From Zea mays (Eukaryota > Streptophyta > Magnoliopsida > Poales > Poaceae): a stretch of DNA of 64,000 nt. The notes under the pieces are model-generated. The model saw only the letters and a list, made by a program, of their open reading frames with translations. It made no database searches and had not been told where the DNA came from. The stretch is from the NCBI RefSeq assembly GCF_902167145.1, contig NC_050100.1, forward strand, positions 191,883,439 through 191,947,438, written 5' to 3'. Position numbers and translations under genes: made by a program. Within the stretch, counting starts at the first letter, position 1; each line of letters begins with the position of its first letter. This document shows positions 46,731 to 56,592 of the stretch, one piece after another.

Positions 46731-47597
46731 TGTTAGGATTTATGGGCTTGGCCCAATTAAGAAATTCTAATAAATCCCAGGAAAATCTCAAAAGCCCATA
46801 CAAGTGGATGTCTAGGGAATTGGTGGAACCAATAGCACCATATTGCTAGTTCTAGTGGAGTAGAGCTAGCTTAAATATGGAAGCCACACTCACTCACCAA
46901 GTCATGGATGAGAGGAGAGAGTGTGGAGAGCCACACGCGCGCGCGCGCGCTCGCTCGCCTCGCCTGGCCTGGCCTGGCCAGGGCGGGGCGGGGCGAAGGG
47001 CGCGGGCGCACGACATGCGCGTGAATGGTCCGCCGAAATCCGGCCCCTCGCCTTGCGGGGGCGCGGCTACCTTTTGCCTTTTGATTTTTTGGTTTCTTGG
47101 CTGTTACGCTTATCCTAACCGATCGCTATAAAATCTCAACTGATTGCGAGATTTTCGTGGGCAGATAAGCTCGGGGGTCGCGGACTCGGCCCTATACAAG
47201 GAGCCCGGCAGCCAGCCTCCAAATCATCCCAGTTTCGCTTTCGCCTCTCTTCATAGCTGAGCCGCCTTTTAGTTCCCTTCGTCCCGACCGCAGAGGTGCA
47301 TCTGCGATCAGGAGAGCAGGTCTCCGGAACCCTTCGTCTTCTAGATCCTGCACCGGGAGAGGGCGAATAAGGTTTTTGGGAAGCGTCTCCACGCGACTGC
47401 TCGTGATCTTCTGACCTCGTCAAACCTGCTGATTTCGCTACTTCGACATCGTCGACCCTGCTGATTCCGGCGCGCGCCATCTATCAGTAAGTCTAATCAG
47501 TACGCATCATCTGATTTGGCTTTTGTATTTCAGTTCTTCTGATTTGGTCATGATTTATATTCAGAATTTAATTTGGAATTTGTATAATTATTCAACA
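46731..47597 (+). repeat. Copia 3' LTR
   Basis: 867 bp, near-identical to the 5' LTR except for about a dozen substitutions and a shorter GC-rich run. Confidence 0.93.
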
Positions 47598-48169
47598 CTT
47601 GTGTGGAACATGGAGTGGGTGTGTGTGGGGGGGGGGGGGAGAGTTGCCATGAAATGGCTTGGGGTGGGATGAGAGGAGGCCCTTGCCCCTCTATTTATAG
47701 CCATGGTGGGGGGGGGGATTAGGGGGAGGGATGAGAGGATTAGTGGGAGGATGAGAGGATTAGTGGGAGATTAGCATGGATTTGTCTTATATGAGTGTAA
47801 TTAGCTTGTAGAGCTCACCGTATGACACCGGAGGCATACGTATACGTATGAGCATGAAGAAAGTTATGAAGAAAATATTTGTGGGGGCTTGAAAAATGAT
47901 TCTGAAGGTATTTCTTAGGAAGAAAATACTTGGAGATATATCGGTGGAATATTTGGGTAGTATTTCTGAAAAGAATCAGAGGGGATCTCTGGGGAAATAT
48001 TTGTAGGATATTTTGAGGAGTATTTTTGGAGAGAATATAGACCACTATACTTTATTTGTTGATATCAACTCGCAAACAAACATTTTGAAATGAAATTTGA
48101 AATTCATTTTGAATTTAGAGCGAGTTTGAGATTATTTCAAGATTTGAATTTTTGGGATGCTACAGGGAT

Positions 48170-49592
48170 CAACCTCAGTAAGGACCTCTGCTGGTACTTC
48201 TTCACAAATAGAAGCAGAAGGGCCAGCATCCTGGTCCAATCATGATAGTCGCCGAAGCTGCCTCTTCTTCTTCTTCTCCTCAACAGGCACAGTTGGACGG
48301 CTAACCTGGCGAGGACGTTTTGGGCGAGTACCCTCAGGCTTTCGGGTGTCCACTATTTTGTTAACCTCTTGTCCAATCGTAACAGCCATCGGTTCAGCAT
48401 GGGCCGAGTCAGAAGATTCTCCAGCCAACATATTGAGTACAACATCTATTTCTGCATCATCCGGACTTGCCAGCATCGAAAAGTGAACTTGCCTCTCATC
48501 ATTGGGAAGATCACGAAGAGGAGCAACCAGAGCTTCAACGTCTTCAGGAGAGGGTCGCACTCTAAGACCCAAACCACTATCACTAGCAGGAGGGTTGAAC
48601 ACAAAATTGAAAAATGACCTAGGAGGTGGCAGATTCCAAGCAGAATAAGCAACATGAGCACCAACATTTGATACCTTTCCCCTCAGAATCATATCTAGTC
48701 GGCTCACCAGATCCTCAGTAGGAATTTTCCTGTTGGTGACCCGAGTTGAGTCAGTAATACCACTGTACAAGTAATCTGGATACGCCCTGTCTTTCGAAGG
48801 CTGAATATTCTTGAAAACAAAGTCAGCAACCACAGCTTCGGCAGTCAGACCTCTCTCCTTCAGCAGACAGATTTCAGCCAGCAGAACCCTAGCTTCCGTC
48901 ACCTCCAAGGCAGTGGGAGACTCAACCCAACTCGGAGTGCGTACATCTGGCTATCTCCCCGACCGAGGGGGAGGAACTTGCCGTGGTTTTCCATAATAAA
49001 CCATTCAAGGCGCCACCCTTTAATGCTGTCCTTGAGAGGAATGTCAAGGTATTCCATCTTCCTCCTGCGGCGCATCTCTAGACTTGCACCACCAACGAGC
49101 TGGTGCTACCCCCAGCCATCCCAGGCCGACAGTGATACAAATACTTCCATAATCTGAAATGAGGAAGAATTCCGAGGTAGGCCTCACATAGATGCACAAA
49201 GATGGAAATTTGCAAGATGGAATTGGGATTCAGGTAAGTCAGGTTTAGATTGTAAAAATCGAGGATGTCGCGGAAGAAGGGAGAAATGGGAAGAGCAAGA
49301 CCGCGTATGAGAAAATGAACGTAGACGACGGACTCGTGGGTATCCTCTATCGGAACAGTGACCCACAACAAATCCGCCAAGAACAGAGCTCTTTTGGAGG
49401 AAGAACTCCAACATCGACAAGGTGGAGGAGATCTGATTCTAAGACAACAGACATGTGGTTACCTGCGAACGGCAACCGGCTATTGGGATCGATGGGAGGA
49501 ATGACTACCGCAACAGAACTCTGGCTCTTCCGCTTGGGCACCATCGCAATCTCGCCGGCGAATCGAACAAGGGCGAAATCAGAGGGAAACAA
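48170..49592 (-). pseudogene. Antisense ORF of Grande-like element, N-terminal part (PF04195-like)
   Basis: Read on the minus strand from about 49592. After a frameshift near 49380 comes the block HFLIRGLALPISPFFRDILD, then NPNSILQISIFVHLCEAYLG and LWKYLYHCRPG. This pattern is that of the plant 'putative gypsy type transposon' domain (Pfam PF04195, name from memory). A 222-residue stretch (48908-48240) follows, ending in a Lys/Arg-rich tail (KRPRQVSRP...EEKKKKRQ) that could be a nuclear localisation signal. Stops at about 49078 and 48240 break it. It continues at 32264 beyond the nested element. Function unknown. Confidence 0.75.
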
Positions 49593-49739
49593 AGGAGTGT
49601 TTTGAAGCGGAAATGTGAAGTTAGGGCTCAGAACTCAAGAGCGCGCGACGACATGAGCATAAATGGGGTTTTCCCGGGTTGGGCACCGTTTCTAAAAAAG
49701 TGCCAAGTCATCACTCGGGAAAACGAGATTTCTGACAGT

Positions 49740-49985
49740 GCCTACCATAGCTCGGCTGTTACCTCTAAAAACGCTGACAACATCAAACACCACTCGACTG
49801 TTACCTCTAAAACACCAACATTGCCTGCCATAGCTCGGCTGTTATCTCTAAAACGTCGACAGAGTCAAATACCACTCGGCCGTTACCTCTAAAACACCGA
49901 CAGTGCCTGCCATAATTCGGCTGTTACCTCTAAAACACCGACAATGTCTGTCATAACTCGGCCATTTTCTCTAAAAACGCCGAGA
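49740..49985. repeat. 41-bp tandem repeat
   Basis: Six units with CTCGGCTGTTACCTCTAAAA at about 49751, 49793, 49834, 49875, 49916 and 49957. It lies upstream (in antisense orientation) of the PF04195-like ORF, where a promoter or leader would be. Confidence 0.9.
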
Positions 49986-50322
49986 CTCACCAAGCATGGC
50001 GCAGCAGTTACCAGTTATTGCTTGGTAATTATTTCTAATAACGTCAGCAACGTTGGGCGCGAAGGCAAACTATCAATCAACTATAAAAGAAGAACGACGA
50101 AAAAGCAAAAGGTTGCCCAGAGCAAGCTGAAGTTTTCTTGGATATACAGAGGAGGGAAGTTTTTCCACAAACTTAAAGACCAACTCATTATGAGTCGGCC
50201 TTTTCTCCCTTTTTCACTACACTACATTACATTACTACATTACTCACACTACACTATTCTACTAACTACTACTACATTATTCTGCTACTACTACTGCTAT
50301 TAATAATTACCTATACTAATAT

Positions 50323-50823
50323 TTAAACCAGTGGTGCTTTGCCACTGGCCTTGCTGCTACCACCACTGGCCTTGCTGCTGCCACCGCTGTCCTTGCCGTC
50401 GCCGTCGCCCTTGCCACCGTCGTCGTCGCCCTTGCCGTTGTTGCCTCCGTCACCCTTGTCGTCATCGTCGCCGTCATCACCGCCGTTTCCCTCGTCGTCA
50501 CCATCACCACCGCTCCCCTCCTCGGACGAGTCGGAGGAGTTCTCCTCGTCCGAGGAGACCTCCGACTCATCCGAGCCCTCGAGCCCGAAGTGCTTGATGG
50601 CCCGGATGTACGTCCACACCTCGGCGGCGATCCCTTGGGAATCATCTGAGTCATCGGACGACACTGGGGGAGAGGCGTAGACCGGCGACCCCTCGGACTC
50701 GGAGGAAAACTCCTCCTCCGAGTATGCAGAGTCACCAAAGTCCTCCGAGGGGGGACTTGGCTCGCGCTTCCGCTTGTCACCGGAGTGGTGCGACGAACTT
50801 CCACCCTTCTTGTTCTTGCCCAT
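50323..50823 (-). CDS. Antisense acidic Ser/Asp/Gly-rich ORF of Grande-like element
   Basis: 166 residues on the minus strand, starting MGKNKKGGSSSHHSGDKRKR at 50823 and open to TAA at 50323. It has a basic head, a Ser/Glu-rich middle around AEVWTYIRAIKHFGLEG, and a low-complexity GDDD/GGSSKASG tail. No known domain is seen. A minus-strand TATA box lies about 85 bp upstream, and a GT-AG intron in the leader is plausible (donor CACAG/GTGCC, acceptor CTCTTCCAG just before CAACCATG). I recall an antisense gene described in Grande; equivalence is not proven. It is the only antisense frame here without a break. Confidence 0.6.
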   Translation of the reverse strand: MGKNKKGGSSSHHSGDKRKREPSPPSEDFGDSAYSEEEFSSESEGSPVYASPPVSSDDSDDSQGIAAEVWTYIRAIKHFGLEGSDESEVSSDEENSSDSSEEGSGGDGDDEGNGGDDGDDDDKGDGGNNGKGDDDGGKGDGDGKDSGGSSKASGGSSKASGKAPLV

Positions 50824-50907
50824 GGTTGACTGGAAGAGGAGAGAAAAGTGGGAAAATAAGCAACAAACAGCCAAGAGATGTGTGAAGGCACCTGTGAGGC
50901 AGGCAAT

Positions 50908-50917
50908 CTATTTATAG
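50908..50917 (-). promoter_or_regulatory. TATA box of the antisense gene
   Basis: CTATAAATAG on the minus strand, about 85 bp upstream of the ATG at 50823. Together with the ORFs and introns this supports a separate antisense transcription unit. Confidence 0.6.
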
Positions 50918-51439
50918 AGGTCGGAAGCAACCGCTCATCTCCTACCACGGTCACCGAACAATCGTAAGTATTCAATAAGCAATTCAAATCGTCTGGAAGC
51001 AAGTTAGGCAGCAGGCGCCGTTTCACATAACACGACACCATTTGGACTGAAGTCAACTGCTTGGACGATATGATTACACCCCACGGTCACGTCATGTTAC
51101 TACTCAAGGACAGTTTGCTAAACGCTCAGCGTACCAAGCCATCCCTCGGTTACACCCATTGGGGAGGGGACGTCCAAGAATTTTCAATAGATTTTCCCAA
51201 GCAGTCACATCCATACAGTATACGCAATGAATGTATCAAGACAGAAGAAAGATATCGATGGAGATCAGAGGAAAGCCAAATATAGCTACTGAAGTACAAG
51301 TCTAATCAACAGAAGCATTGAAGCACAAAGCAAAATGAAGACCAGCCAAGAGTCATCTACCAGACGTCCAATCTATTGCCAATCAAATAAATTTCAAACC
51401 TAACAGGTCATGGGCAGATCACATTGTTATTCTTTAAAA

Positions 51440-51880
51440 CAGGAAATGAAGACAACATGCTGATCTCTAAAGCATAAGCTGATGATATAATGCTGAGTTC
51501 TAAGGCATGAGACGAAGATAAGATAATACCTTCTAAAAGCATGAGATGAAGACCTTTGATTGGATTATTTTCAGTAATCCACTCTCTGGTGCACCCAATG
51601 AATCCTCAACCCCTAAAGACAGAATGCTGATCTCTAAAGCATGGACCGACGACAAAATGCTGATTTCTAAGGCATAAGACGAAGATCAACCAATGATTTC
51701 TAAAAAGCATAAGATGAAGACCTTTGAGTGGATTATTTTCAGTAATCCACTCAAAGCTCGGGGGCTACACCCATTGGGTGCACCTCCTCCTCAACCCCTA
51801 AGGATAAAATGCTGATCTCTAAAGCATAAGCTAATAACCGAGCACTGATTTCTAAAGTATAAAGTGAAGACCGTTGAAAG
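51440..51880. repeat. Direct duplication of about 166 bp in Grande-like 3' spacer
   Basis: GATGAAGACCTTTGA with GGATTATTTTCAGTAATCC occurs at 51547 and again at 51713. Surrounding GCTGATCTCTAAAGCAT motifs recur several times. No coding sequence. Confidence 0.8.
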
Positions 51881-52048
51881 AGCTGAAGAAGGATAACAGA
51901 AGTTTGTTTTTACTGGATTGATTAGAGTTCAGAAGCAACAATTCGACAGGTGTACTTTCAGAGCATCCACGACCTAAAATCAAAACTGCAAGCTGGACCT
52001 AAAATCTTTGGGCCGATTATTTCAAAATCAACTCAAAGTTTGGGGGCT

Positions 52049-52671
52049 TGTGGGGGACAGATATTTCCTGGGTCCACTAGAAGGCTAGAAGGCCTCGCGA
52101 AAGACTTTGGGCCCATTACTTCGCAAGGCCATCCCTTTGTGGGCCAGGGGAGGAACCACTGGCGGAATGGATTGATGCAAGATTGGATAGACTCGAGCCT
52201 CGACGGCTCATTGAGTTTAAGCATTATCCACAGTGTTGACCCAATTCTCCCGTGCAGTGCCCTCAGACGTTGGAGCTAAACGAGGATAAGTCGGCATGAT
52301 TATAGGAAGATAAATTCAGTCGGTTCACTATTACTTAGGAGCACGTAGTTATCATACCCGCATGAAACGCCCCACGATCGAGTATATAAGGCCTAGGGGG
52401 CACCCCATCAAAAGACAGGTCACTCATTAGCCATCTACTCAATTCTCTAGCATCCTCCATACTAGAGAATTCCCCTGTAACCCACCACATAAAGATCCAT
52501 ACCAGGAAGTAGGGTGTTACGCCTCTCTAAGCGGCCCGAACTTGTATAAAATTGTCTATCGTCTCTCGTGCGCCCATCACGAACCATTGAGCTATAGTCG
52601 GTAACACCGTCCTACCTAAAAGCACCTCGAGGGGTAACCCCAGGTGCGCGGTCGGGTCCCAAACACCGACA
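52049..52671 (+). repeat. 3' LTR of Grande-like element
   Basis: Starts TGTGGGGGACAGATATTTCC right after the purine tract TTTGGGGGCT and ends AAACACCGACA at the PP2C junction. 623 bp, the Grande size. A TATA box, TATATAAG, lies at 52383-52390. Confidence 0.85.
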
Positions 52672-52675
52672 ATAG

Positions 52676-52827
52676 CCGCTCTGCACCGCATCCAAGCGGC
52701 GGTTGCGCCGGAGCTTGTCGTACATAGCGGCACATGCGGCCACGTAGGACTGTTTCTAGAGGTCAAACTGGCAGTCACCAAGTTTCTTCTTGTCGTCGAT
52801 GAGCGACCCCGATGCGAGTGCCTCCTG
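52676..52827 (-). pseudogene. PP2C phosphatase fragment, upstream part
   Basis: Exon 5' half on the minus strand, after an AG acceptor at 52829-52828. It encodes SLIDDKKKLGDCQFDL, a TAG stop, KQSYVAACAAMYDKLRRNRR and DAVQSGY. Removing the Grande-like element plus one AATAG joins it in frame to FALSIVKQGD at 23552. Pseudogene captured by the Helitron. Confidence 0.8.
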
Positions 52828-53459
52828 CTAATGGTGTTTGTTCCGGGTTTTCAAGTAAGAAACATGGATTCATGTTTGGCGTTGGTTTATAAAAATAACT
52901 CACAAATCAGATCCATGGAAAAAAATATTACAAAGAATAAATGTCACGCATGCAAAAAAGGGATTTAAGTTGGAAATATTATTCAAATAAAATAAATTGC
53001 ATGAAAGGCTCTTCTTTAAATACTCTCTCTATCCAAAAATATAATTCAAGAATCTCGATGATACTTATCTACTACTACGCATTGTGCAAGGGTAGCAGGT
53101 GGGCTTGGGGAGAGATGTAGTAGATGTGTTTTCTATTATAGATGTAGACATAAATACACATGTGGTGTAGCGGTAGCTACTGCTAGCATTTGCTTGAGAG
53201 GTAGTGGGTTCGAATCCCCTTGGGGCCATGTATTGTTTTAATTTTAGCTAGGCGTTGGCTCTACGAGGGAATAGGAATGGGCTTTGCAGGGAGGAGGAAT
53301 GAGAATGATAGATATAGAATGGTGGCAGAACATGGGAATGGACTGTGCGTGGGGAGGAGAGTCGGAAAGGCAGAACAAGGAATGGGAATTGCAGAACAGG
53401 GAATGGTGGCAGAACACGGAATGACAGACTACTATTGCAGCCTTAATAAGTAGTAGAGA
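52828..53459 (-). other. Helitron 5' portion
   Basis: AT-rich, with no gene. It holds a tRNA-like segment (53160-53235) and several GGAATGG-type short repeats (53260-53420). It ends at the Helitron 5' terminus. Confidence 0.6.
53160..53235 (+). repeat. tRNA-like (SINE-type) segment
   Basis: A-box-like TGTAGCGGTAGC and B-box GGGTTCGAATCCC at tRNA-like spacing. The 3' strand TTGGGGCC has no 5' partner for an acceptor stem, so it is a SINE piece or tRNA relic rather than a tRNA gene. Confidence 0.45.
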
Positions 53460-54231
53460 TTAGTGAAATTAGTCTGTGGTACTGCATCTCAGCATATATG
53501 CCTAGAATCTTCAAACTGCGATCCTTCCATTCCATGCAGCCATAGAATACATGATGATATGATTCAATGTGTGTCTGATATTTCTATAGAGTTTGAATGA
53601 ATTAGTTCGTTAATTTGGAGCTTTGCTTCAAAGATGCTTCTCAACACTACACCAAAATAGTAAACTTCCTAGAGCCTAAACCCTAGGAAGTTAGCAAAAC
53701 TCTTGGAAGTTAAGCCATCCCGTCGGAAGTTTGGCTCTCGAAAATTTTTTGTCGGAAGTTAGCTAACTTCCTACGGCTTAATAAGCCTCTTGGAAGTTAG
53801 TAGATTCTCGGAAGTTAGTAGTTTCACACCGTTAACGCCATCAGCCGACTAACTTCCTACGGCTTACTGTAGCCCCTAGGAAGTTAGCTAACTAACTTCC
53901 TACGGCTTACTGTAGCCTCTAGAAAGTTAGCTGACTAACTTCCTACGGCTGAATGTAGCCCCTAGGAAGTTAGCTGGCTAACTTCTTACGGCTTACTGTA
54001 GCCCCTAGGAAGTTAATTTGACCAGCATTACAAATGCTGTTTATATTTTACACCACATTCCACAAACATAACGAATATATCAATAGCTATATAGCACAAC
54101 ATATTTTCACATAAAACATCTCACACACAATCACATAACAATATTTAAATCCATAGTCTCATCAATTACATCACAAAAATCTCATCCATAGTCTCATCAA
54201 TTACATCACAAAACTCTCACCCTGGTCATCG

Positions 54232-54558
54232 AGCAAGCACGTCCACGCCGCCGCCAAGCCCGCCGACGCCGCGGAGACCACCAGCGCCTCATCAGCTGGG
54301 GCCGGTGGCGAGGTCAACCTCAAGAAGTGGGACGCGGAGTTCGTCAAGGTCGCGTCGGCGACGCTCTTTGACCACATCATGGCTGCCAACTATCTCGACA
54401 TCAAGGGGTTACAGGGCCTGACCTGCCGGGCGGTGGTCGACATGATCCAGGGCAAGTCACCGGAGGAGATCCGCAAGATCTTCAACATCAAGAACGACTT
54501 AACCAAAGAGGAGGAGGAGGTGATCCGCAGTGAGAACTCCTGGGCCTTCGACACATAG
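54232..54558 (+). pseudogene. SKP1-like 3' fragment captured by CACTA
   Basis: 108 codons, open to TAG at 54556-54558. It begins [15 protein letters not shown], where a full SKP1 has about 60-70 residues before it (the BTB/POZ-like fold that binds cullin). It then has the complete C-terminal F-box-binding region: [40 protein letters not shown], and ends [11 protein letters not shown]1 is the adaptor of SCF ubiquitin ligases. The fragment lacks the N-terminal half and a clear start, so it is not a normal SKP1. The frame is remarkably undamaged. A Tourist MITE starts at its stop codon. Confidence 0.85.
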
Positions 54559-54684
54559 GCCTGTTTGGTTTGGTGCCTAACTTGCCACACTTTGCCTAAC
54601 TTTTCTGCCTAAGGTTAGTTCTTCAATTCGAACGACTAACCTTAGGCAAAGTGTGGCACATTTAGCCACCAACCAAACAGCCCC
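54558..54684. mobile_element. Tourist-type MITE at the SKP1 fragment stop
   Basis: Same family as 20273-20401: ends GGCCTGTTTGGTTTGG and (inverted) GGGGCTGTTTGGTTGG, with GCCTAACTTGCCACACTTTG and its inverted partner inside. Flanking triplets are ATA and GTA, so the TSD is decayed or the border is off by a base. Confidence 0.8.
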
Positions 54685-55130
54685 GTAGTCTCCCGCTCCC
54701 CGTCTGTAGTGGACCGTTGTGGTTACTGTTAGCTTTGATCTCGATTGTTAGTTTGCTTGTCTGCAGTTATCTTCTGATATGATACATTAATAAGTAGTTC
54801 GTTTTGTCTACAATTATTAGCTAATATATTGAGGAGTTCGTCTGTGATCTGCAATTATCAACTAATATATTAAGTACTGCGCATATATAATACTTTCTAG
54901 AACAGGAATGAGTTAGTAACTAAATGAAGTTTTTCTCAACCCAGAGATTGGAAATCTGATAATAGGAGTGAAAACTAAAAAGAAGACATACATATGTTTT
55001 TTCTTCTGGTTGGACAACCATCAAAACAATAGCACTGAGCGACAAAGATTAAACAAAACATGTTAATTGACACCTACACTTTCTAGAAATTCTAAATAAT
55101 ACAGCTCATGCTGCATAGAAAAGCCCTGAC

Positions 55131-56592
55131 CTGTCATTGTTATACTCAGCCCATGCTCTGCCCAGTGCTTCAGGAAATTGAGTGGCTGCCCAATTCTATG
55201 GAATCCTTTTAGGATTTAGGCCAAATACTTTTCCATACTGGTTGAGTAATGTCCTGCAGTACCAAAGTAATATTACATATCAATTTAAACATACATAATA
55301 CCAAAACAAGGAAATCCGACTAGTACTACAAAATAGTAAATTATGAATTCGTCCCTAACTAATTTTGTTTCCGCAATCATGGGACAAGCAACATGAACTC
55401 ATTAATCATCACATCTGAGTATTTCTAAAATGCCACACCATTACATGTTACAGTTAGAGACCCTGAAACTCTAATATGAAAAAAACTCATGGTTCATGGC
55501 TGTAAGGATAAGCTGAAGCTTCCGAAAAACCAAAGTCTGGACTCTGGAACTCAAATATAGGTAATGTTTACGTAAACACAATAGTTCTGTTAATCATGAA
55601 GTCTGACTCAGTATAGGTATTCATCACATATTTTCTTATAAGCTCTAGGGAGAACTAAAATATTCAGCAAGTCTCTCATTTACAAATGTATCACCATAAA
55701 AAATCCACAATTGTTTCTTTAAAATATCTTGACATTCATCATAGTGAGCAGACCTGTTATGGTCTAAAGAGATTACCAGAAAATAAAAAACTCATCCGAA
55801 GTAAAGGAAACAAGAAAATTCTGCCATGAGAGGAAGAATTGATAGTAAATTGACCTGTGAAGTTCACTGACAAGGGAGCCAAGGCCAGGAAATGATGATG
55901 AGGTAGTCAATTTGAAGTAATGAACTGGTTTCAGAATCTAGCATATACTCTGGTCAGTTCAATCCTAAGCGTGTATCCTAAAATTGTATCAAGCAAATAT
56001 CAGTGGATGGCTAAATAACAAGATAAGTCTACCTCCATGTTTTGAAAGATGCATTCCTAAAGGTCAAAACTGAAACACAGAGGCTGATAAGAAACAATTT
56101 ACTCACCTCATTCTTATTTGTCAACATCATCTTATCATGAATTTCTAGCAGCATTGTGGTAAATTCATCAACCTGCATTGTTCTGAAATTGTAAAATGAT
56201 AAGTCAATGTTAACCTGAAACTATTATATAGCTAGAAAAGTGAAAAATAGTTCGGCCTTCAATGACCTGACTAATAAAGAGTTATATTCTCCTCAAAACT
56301 CAAGGCAAGAATCTTGTGATGGAAAAAATCAGTTGGCAATCTCATCTACTCGCTGTGTACTTTGAACAAAGATATATACCACATTGGTACCAAAAGAATC
56401 CAGTGGATAGAATTCAGAACTTGCCTAGATAAAGCAGCTTGCAATAACTCCCCATGGAAGCTGACACGATCCACGAGCTCATTGAAGATAGGAGCCAGCT
56501 CGCATGCGCTTGAAGAACAATGACTGAAAACACGGTGGAAGCAGCGAGAATGGAGCGTGAACCAGGCCAACCCCAGGGACCGTTCCTGATCT
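55131..56592 (-). pseudogene. Glutathione synthetase exons captured by CACTA
   Basis: Four exons in gene order on the minus strand, with intron borders. 56592-56425: VHAPFSLLP in one frame, then (frameshift) CELAPIFNELVDRVS and LLQAALSR. 56182-56107: TMQVDEFTTMLLEIHDKM. 55949-55855: YMLDSETSSLLQI, then (frameshift) SFPGLGSLVSELHR. 55253-55131: NQYGKVFGLNPKRIP, a TAG where Trp is expected, then EALGRAWAEYNND. These match the N-terminal half of plant glutathione synthetase, which adds glycine to gamma-glutamylcysteine. The first intron has a GC donor (GCAAGT). Not functional: frameshifts, a stop, no ATP-grasp C-terminus. Confidence 0.8.

Larger units (their letters stand above)
41383..47597 (+). 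mobile_element. Complete Ty1/Copia retrotransposon with intact ORF
   Basis: LTRs 41383-42250 (868 bp) and 46731-47597 (867 bp) begin TGTTAGGATTTATGGGC and end TTATTCAACA. TSD CTTGT (41378-41382 and 47598-47602) is perfect. One uninterrupted gag-pol ORF fills the interior, followed by a spacer and the purine tract GGTGGGGGA before the 3' LTR. By hand count the LTRs differ at about a dozen sites plus indels in a GC-rich run, roughly 1.4%, which suggests insertion about half a million years ago at 1.3e-8 per site per year. It is the youngest layer of the nest. Confidence 0.93.
32265..48164 (-). mobile_element. Non-autonomous Tekay-like chromovirus with 3.3 kb LTRs
   Basis: Both LTRs start (minus) TGTAGCATCCC and end GGGACGCTTCA. 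A perfect TSD GGGAT flanks the element (32260-32264 and 48165-48169). The internal region (35566-38654) is only 3.1 kb and has no gag, protease, RT or integrase; it carries one unrelated ORF (38537-37416). It therefore needs enzymes from another element. About 9.7 kb when the nested Copia (41383-47597 plus its TSD copy) is removed. Similar to the maize prem1/xilon-diguus/tekay group by LTR length and ends, from memory. Confidence 0.85.
38655..48164 (-). repeat. 5' LTR of the non-autonomous chromovirus, split by Copia
   Basis: LTR sequence runs 38655-41382 and resumes at 47603-48164, about 3290 bp in total. The Copia element and one copy of its TSD lie between. Confidence 0.9.
23553..52671 (+). 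mobile_element. Grande-like Ty3/Gypsy (Tat lineage) element lacking its 5' LTR
   Basis: Gag, protease, RT, two RNase H modules and integrase (23785-29451) are followed by 89-bp repeats, an antisense gene block and a 623-bp 3' LTR (52049-52671). The host bases AATAG flank both ends (23548-23552 and 52671-52675), and the PP2C exon reads through once the element is removed. The left junction starts directly with internal sequence, so the 5' LTR and leader are gone. Without the nested elements it measures about 13.2 kb. The name Grande rests on LTR size, LTR start TGTGGGGGACAGATATTTCC and the antisense genes, all from memory. Confidence 0.8.
22718..53459 (-). mobile_element. Helitron with captured PP2C fragment, split by nested LTR elements
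   Basis: The 5' end on the minus strand is TCTCTACTACTTATTAAGG starting at 53459, which fits the maize Helitron 5' consensus. The 3' end reads CGTTGCAACACACGAGCATT and then CAGCTAG, ending at 22718, with a short GC-rich hairpin just before the CTAG. It is flanked by A on the 5' side and T on the 3' side, the A/T insertion site of Helitrons. No Rep/helicase is seen, so it is non-autonomous. Without the Grande-like insertion it is about 1.6 kb and consists largely of a PP2C gene fragment plus AT-rich ends. Confidence 0.75.

Noticed and set aside
50331..50680. Plus-strand Pro/Ser-rich open frame
   Set aside because: Complement of the acidic antisense ORF; low complexity, no start context. The antisense reading has the TATA box and leader intron.
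53064..53100. Second Helitron-like 5' end (TCTACTACTACGCATTGTGC)
   Set aside because: It deviates from the TCTMTAYTA-type consensus at the fifth position and no matching CTAG 3' end was found. It also looks like a terminal inverted partner of the 53459 end, but without a TSD.
53160..53235. tRNA gene
   Set aside because: A and B boxes are present but there is no acceptor-stem pairing and no standard anticodon arm.
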